From Ruminococcaceae bacterium UBA2857 (GTDB taxonomy: Bacteria; Bacillota; Clostridia; Oscillospirales; Acutalibacteraceae): a stretch of DNA of 15,878 bases. The notes under the pieces were generated by a model, which saw nothing but the letters and a program-made list of their open reading frames with translations, had not been told where the DNA came from and did no database searches. The stretch is from positions 1 through 15,878 of the forward strand of contig DEFH01000006.1 in NCBI GenBank assembly GCA_002350705.1, read 5' to 3'. The translations under genes were made by a program, and so were the position numbers. Of this stretch, positions 12,969-15,878 are shown one piece after another. Within the stretch, counting starts at the first letter, position 1. Each line of letters starts with the position of its first letter.

Positions 12969-13976
12969 TTAATTCAGCTTTCTTACACTTTGACCTACCG
13001 AAAGCTTCACCGGAATACAAAGATTTTCCGTCATTCCGCTGTTATTGATCATCTTCAACAGCAGCGATATTGCTGTCTTTGCCCGAAGCAAATTGTTCTG
13101 TACAACAGTTGTCAGCTTGGGGGTGATTTCAGATGCTTCTCTGCATCCGTCAAAACCTACTATTGAAATATCAGCAGGTATTACGATACCTTGCCGCTGT
13201 AAAAAACGCATCAGCTCGATTGCATAATAATCAGATACAGCAAATACGGCTGTATACCCTTTCAGCTTATCAAGCCTTGAAAGATAGAACATCTCTCTTT
13301 CATCTGCCGACATTGGTATTTTCAGAAAATCCGCCTTGCAGTTCAGTCCCTCACACAGTCCTTTATACCTCAAAAGATCCATGCAGATATCGTTATCAGC
13401 AATACACAGAACCTGACTGTGCCCCATACTCCTGAGGTATTCGCCAACCTGCCTGCCGCCGTCGAAATCATCAATCGTGATGTTGCCAAAGCGATTCTGA
13501 ACATCGGCAAATCCGTCGTAGATCACAAAAGGCACACGAATATGATCCCGCAAATCCTGATACTCATCTTCACAAAAACCAATTATGACAATGCCGTCCA
13601 GATTCCACATAGAAGCGAATTTAACAATTTCTGTAATTCTTTTGGCTTTTTTCAGCATCATAAAATATCCGCACGACTCTATTTCATCCGACAGATGATT
13701 GATTGCGGCTGAGATAAACGAATCTTCAAAGGTATGTCCTTCATATTTCGGGTGGTCGTTTACGATAACGCCGATAATTCTGGAATTGTTTCGTGCAAGC
13801 AGGGTTGCCGCCATATCAGGAATATAGCCCCGTTCTTCAAGTTTTTGCTCCACCATTTTCACTGTTCTGTCGGAGATCTTTTTTGTTTTACCGTGGAGAA
13901 CATTCGATACCGTTGCTGTACTTACGCCAAGCTCTTCCGCTATATCCTTTATCCTCACCTTATTTTCATCCCACAT
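12969..13976 (-). CDS. LacI/GalR-family transcriptional regulator
   Basis: 335-aa full-length LacI-type regulator. The HTH is VRIKDIAEELGVSTATVSNV (8-27), with the hinge helix near MAATLLARNNS (55-65). A two-lobe periplasmic-binding-like core begins RIIGVIVNDH and includes VFAVSDYYAIELM and ISIVGFDGC. Such proteins usually sense sugars or nucleosides, but no sugar genes are in this window. It begins 28 bases after the MATE stop, in the same direction, so it is likely the second gene of a MATE-lacI transcript. A palindrome with a central CpG, the hallmark of LacI-family operators, lies upstream of the MATE promoter, suggesting autoregulation. The ATG is preceded only by a poor GGGGCGA site. 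Confidence 0.92.
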   Translation of the reverse strand: MWDENKVRIKDIAEELGVSTATVSNVLHGKTKKISDRTVKMVEQKLEERGYIPDMAATLLARNNSRIIGVIVNDHPKYEGHTFEDSFISAAINHLSDEIESCGYFMMLKKAKRITEIVKFASMWNLDGIVIIGFCEDEYQDLRDHIRVPFVIYDGFADVQNRFGNITIDDFDGGRQVGEYLRSMGHSQVLCIADNDICMDLLRYKGLCEGLNCKADFLKIPMSADEREMFYLSRLDKLKGYTAVFAVSDYYAIELMRFLQRQGIVIPADISIVGFDGCREASEITPKLTTVVQNNLLRAKTAISLLLKMINNSGMTENLCIPVKLSVGQSVRKLN

Positions 13977-14004
13977 TTGGTCGCCCCATTTTTAATAAAT
14001 ATCT

Positions 14005-15339
14005 TCAAATCTTTTTCATCCATTTCTTTCTTCTAAAAACAATCCATGACAGTATCAGACGCACACATTCTTCCATTGAAAGGATAAAATACACAACAGG
14101 AATCGGGAGCTTCCATACATATGCACTGAGCAGTGCCAGCGGTACGCCGACGCCCCATGTGCCGATCAATTCGATAATCATTACTGTCTTAGTTTGTCCG
14201 CCGCTTTTGATAATACCGCCGCCGATGATCATGTTCATCACCTTGACAGGTGAAACGACTGCAAACACCAGCAATATCTGCTGTGCGGTCAGTCTGACAT
14301 ATTTTTCTACATTGTAAGCGTCAGTATAATAATTCATTAAATACATCAGTGCAACCGACAATGCAAATGAACCAATGAGTCCGTATAATATCAGCTTTTT
14401 TGATTTTTCATAAGCAAAATCAAATCTGCCCTTCCCAAGCTCTTTGCCAATTAAAATCCCGGAAGCCTGTGCCAAGCCGCTGAGTGCTCCTATCATAAGC
14501 CCCTGAATCGGATAGGTAAGTGTCATTCCCGCACATTCGAGTGTACCGATGTGACCATAGACGGAAGCATAAACATTCTCGCTCAGGCTCCACATAAACT
14601 CGGTTGCAAGAATCGGCAGCAGAATAGCAAGATATTTTCCGTAAGTCATCTTTGTAAGTTTTACGGAAAATGTTAATTCTGATTGATTCTTTCTGCAAAC
14701 AATGATCAGGCTTATTACCAGCAAAAGCGTATTGAAAAGCTGTGAAACAACTGTTGCCACACCTGCACCCTTCGCTCCCATGGCGGCAATTCCGAACTTG
14801 CCGAAAATCAGAACATAATTCAGTCCGGTATTGACGGCATTTGCCATAATGCTGAATATCAGCGGCAGGGCTGCTTTTTCCATACACCGCAAGCGGGTAG
14901 AAATCAGCATATCTATTGCATACGGCAAAAAACCGAAGGAAATGATCATCAGATATTCAGAAGCCGTTTTTATCGTCTGTTTATCGGTTGAGTATAGTCC
15001 CATCAGCTGAGTCGGAAGCAGCAGACACACAGACATGAATATAACAGCGATTACCACTGAAACGGATGTATTCAGGCAAAAGCTGCGGTTCACCTCTTTT
15101 TCGTCCTTCGCACCAATATACTGTGAGAGCATAATTCCCGCCACTGAAACAACTGCTCCGACAACCACCCCATAGAGAGATGAAAGCTTTCCGGCAATCC
15201 CTACGGCAGCGACACTTATGCTTCCTAAATTACCGACCATTATCTGGTCAACAATGCTGAATGATGCCTGGAGCATACTTTGCAGTGCAACAGGAACGGC
15301 AATTTTCGTTACCGATTGTAAAAATGAATCTGACCGCAC
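14005..15339 (-). CDS. MATE-family multidrug/cation exporter
   Basis: 444-aa (from GTG) polytopic membrane protein with about 12 hydrophobic spans arranged as two six-helix halves, the standard MATE architecture. These exporters move cationic or aromatic compounds out of the cell using Na+ or H+ gradients. Family wording is seen at FSIVDQIMVGNLGSISVAAV in helix 1-2, GAKGAGVATVVSQ at mid-protein and IKSGGQTKTVM in the second half. GGAGG at 15351-15347 is 7 bases from a GTG at 15339 and only 1 from the ATG at 15345, so I prefer GTG. A TTG at 15399 lies in the promoter. The substrate is unknown; control by LacI or the divergent TetR is inferred. Confidence 0.94.
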   Translation of the reverse strand: MRSDSFLQSVTKIAVPVALQSMLQASFSIVDQIMVGNLGSISVAAVGIAGKLSSLYGVVVGAVVSVAGIMLSQYIGAKDEKEVNRSFCLNTSVSVVIAVIFMSVCLLLPTQLMGLYSTDKQTIKTASEYLMIISFGFLPYAIDMLISTRLRCMEKAALPLIFSIMANAVNTGLNYVLIFGKFGIAAMGAKGAGVATVVSQLFNTLLLVISLIIVCRKNQSELTFSVKLTKMTYGKYLAILLPILATEFMWSLSENVYASVYGHIGTLECAGMTLTYPIQGLMIGALSGLAQASGILIGKELGKGRFDFAYEKSKKLILYGLIGSFALSVALMYLMNYYTDAYNVEKYVRLTAQQILLVFAVVSPVKVMNMIIGGGIIKSGGQTKTVMIIELIGTWGVGVPLALLSAYVWKLPIPVVYFILSMEECVRLILSWIVFRRKKWMKKI

Positions 15340-15370
15340 AAACATCCCTCCGTATATTTCGTTCAATGAG

Positions 15371-15399
15371 ATTATAAAACGGAGACAGCAATGTTTCAA
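15371..15399 (-). promoter_or_regulatory. Promoter of the MATE-lacI operon
   Basis: Minus strand: -35 TTGAAA (15399-15394), 17 bases, perfect -10 TATAAT (15376-15371). The predicted start point near 15364 gives a leader of about 25 bases to the GTG start. Confidence 0.8.
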
Positions 15400-15400
15400 T

Positions 15401-15418
15401 AGGTTAATCGCGTAACCT
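15401..15418. promoter_or_regulatory. LacI-type operator candidate, AGGTTAATCGCGTAACCT
   Basis: An 18-bp palindrome with 7 of 9 positions paired and a central CG step, typical of LacI/GalR operators. It abuts the upstream edge of the MATE -35 box by one base. The LacI-family gene encoded second in this operon is the natural candidate to bind it. Confidence 0.6.
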
Positions 15419-15598
15419 CCTACAAAAATAGATTTATATTTTTATACACCATGTCAATCATTTATTTTCGCTCTCGATTTTTGCATAGAATTATAATAGA
15501 TTGAGCAAAAGTTAGCTGCGATATTTCAGATATCAAGCAGAAAGGATGAAGAAAATGAGTGTTGCTTATGTAATTTTGAAAACTTTTATTAAAATATA
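15419..15598. other. Divergent intergenic region
   Basis: AT-rich DNA between the MATE operator and the tetR promoter. A minus-strand TTGACA occurs near 15449-15454 without a matching -10. A weak stem-loop (CTGC-GATAT...ATATC-AA-GCAG) lies around 15518-15543. No gene is evident. Confidence 0.4.
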
Positions 15599-15648
15599 TT
15601 GACATCGTGTCAGAATATGTGTATAATAAACATAGTGACACGATGTCA
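15599..15648 (+). promoter_or_regulatory. Near-consensus promoter flanked by paired TetR operators
   Basis: -35 TTGACA (15599-15604), 17 bases, -10 TATAAT (15622-15627): a full consensus promoter. TGACATCGTGTCA at 15600-15612 overlaps the -35, and its exact reverse complement TGACACGATGTCA is at 15636-15648, at or just past the start point. Each copy is itself palindromic (TGACA/TGTCA around three bases). This is a typical double operator for the TetR encoded immediately downstream. Confidence 0.85.
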
Positions 15649-15675
15649 GAATAAGTAACGGAAAGGAAAGAACCC

Positions 15676-15878
15676 ATGCCAAAAGGATCACCGGAGCTGA
15701 CAGCAGCAAGAAAGGAAGAAATTATCAACGCCTGTGAAGAGCTTTATAAGACTATGAGCTTCAAGGAAATAACCCTGAAAGAAATCGGCACAGTAACCTC
15801 ATTTACACGCACATCTATCTATAACTATTTTCAGACGAAAGAGGAAATTTTCCTTGCACTGTTTGAGCGTGAATATGA
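15676..15878 (+). CDS. TetR-family regulator, 3' end outside the window
   Basis: 67 codons are visible from ATG at 15676, preceded by GGAAAGG, and the frame remains open at the window edge. MPKGSPELTAARKEEIINAC leads into the HTH with ITLKEIGTVTSFTRTSIYNY and FQTKEEIFLALFEREY, a standard TetR DNA-binding domain. In the family a helical ligand-binding domain of about 130 residues would follow. The promoter carries two matching 13-bp operators, so strong autorepression is expected. It is divergent from the MATE operon about 340 bases away and could also influence that exporter, though no copy of its operator lies at the MATE promoter. Confidence 0.9.
   Translation, partial: MPKGSPELTAARKEEIINACEELYKTMSFKEITLKEIGTVTSFTRTSIYNYFQTKEEIFLALFEREY

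Noticed and set aside
15340..15399. N-terminal extension of the MATE protein from TTG at 15399
   Set aside because: The extension is encoded by the promoter itself (-35 and -10 boxes) and lies upstream of the GGAGG ribosome site.
15546..15602. Possible 18-aa leader peptide (MKKMSVAYVILKTFIKIY) before the right-hand tetR
   Set aside because: Its stop lies in the -35 box of the tetR promoter, so it would not be on that transcript, and no promoter for it is convincing.

Overview
The window looks like a chromosomal stretch from a low-to-medium GC anaerobic Bacillota, most likely a gut Clostridia close to Ruminococcus/Oscillospiraceae. This is inferred from strong AGGAGG-type ribosome sites, TTGACA/TATAAT promoters, the families present (EFR1 ferredoxin, Isf-like flavoprotein, MBL-rubredoxin fusion, OhrR-like MarR) and the absence of respiratory genes. 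No rRNA, tRNA, CRISPR array or intact mobile element was seen.

Region 1 (1-5781, minus strand) is a TetR-headed redox operon. Its order is tetR, Isf-like flavoprotein, aldo/keto reductase, YqhD-type alcohol dehydrogenase, secreted lipoprotein flavodoxin, a wrecked alpha/beta hydrolase, then lysR and a terminator. The tetR promoter sits inside a 41-bp palindrome, so the TetR probably controls itself and the genes behind it. The hydrolase has lost its middle (including the expected catalytic Asp region) through a frame-shifting deletion.

Region 2 (5782-6914, plus strand) is a scar-like stretch. It holds a very stable hairpin, a short reading frame broken by one TGA, a good promoter, and a 44-codon remnant of a second LysR gene. 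An intact flavin-reductase-family gene and a bidirectional terminator follow.

Region 3 (6961-12751, minus strand) is a long redox/stress block. It starts with tetR and a ferritin-like gene whose promoter lies in a 27-bp palindrome. It continues with a pyridoxamine-oxidase-like flavoprotein, a 60-aa winged-helix protein, an intercistronic hairpin, a 54-aa single-span membrane protein, a radical SAM protein, a flavodoxin, an OhrR-type MarR regulator with the sensing Cys, an EFR1 flavodoxin-ferredoxin and an MBL-fold/rubredoxin fusion. Several junctions overlap by 1-4 bases (small protein/radical SAM, flavodoxin/MarR, MarR/EFR1), which implies translational coupling. A reasonable reading is a peroxide- or electrophile-responsive electron-transfer module built around an uncharacterised radical SAM enzyme.

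Region 4 (12969-15878) contains a MATE exporter followed by a LacI-family regulator on the minus strand. A palindrome with a central CpG (the LacI operator signature) lies directly upstream of the MATE promoter. Divergent from it, on the plus strand, is a TetR gene cut by the window edge, with a near-consensus promoter flanked by two copies of a 13-bp operator. Eight transcription-factor genes or remnants and six flavin-fold proteins in under 16 kb make this an unusually regulator- and flavin-dense region.
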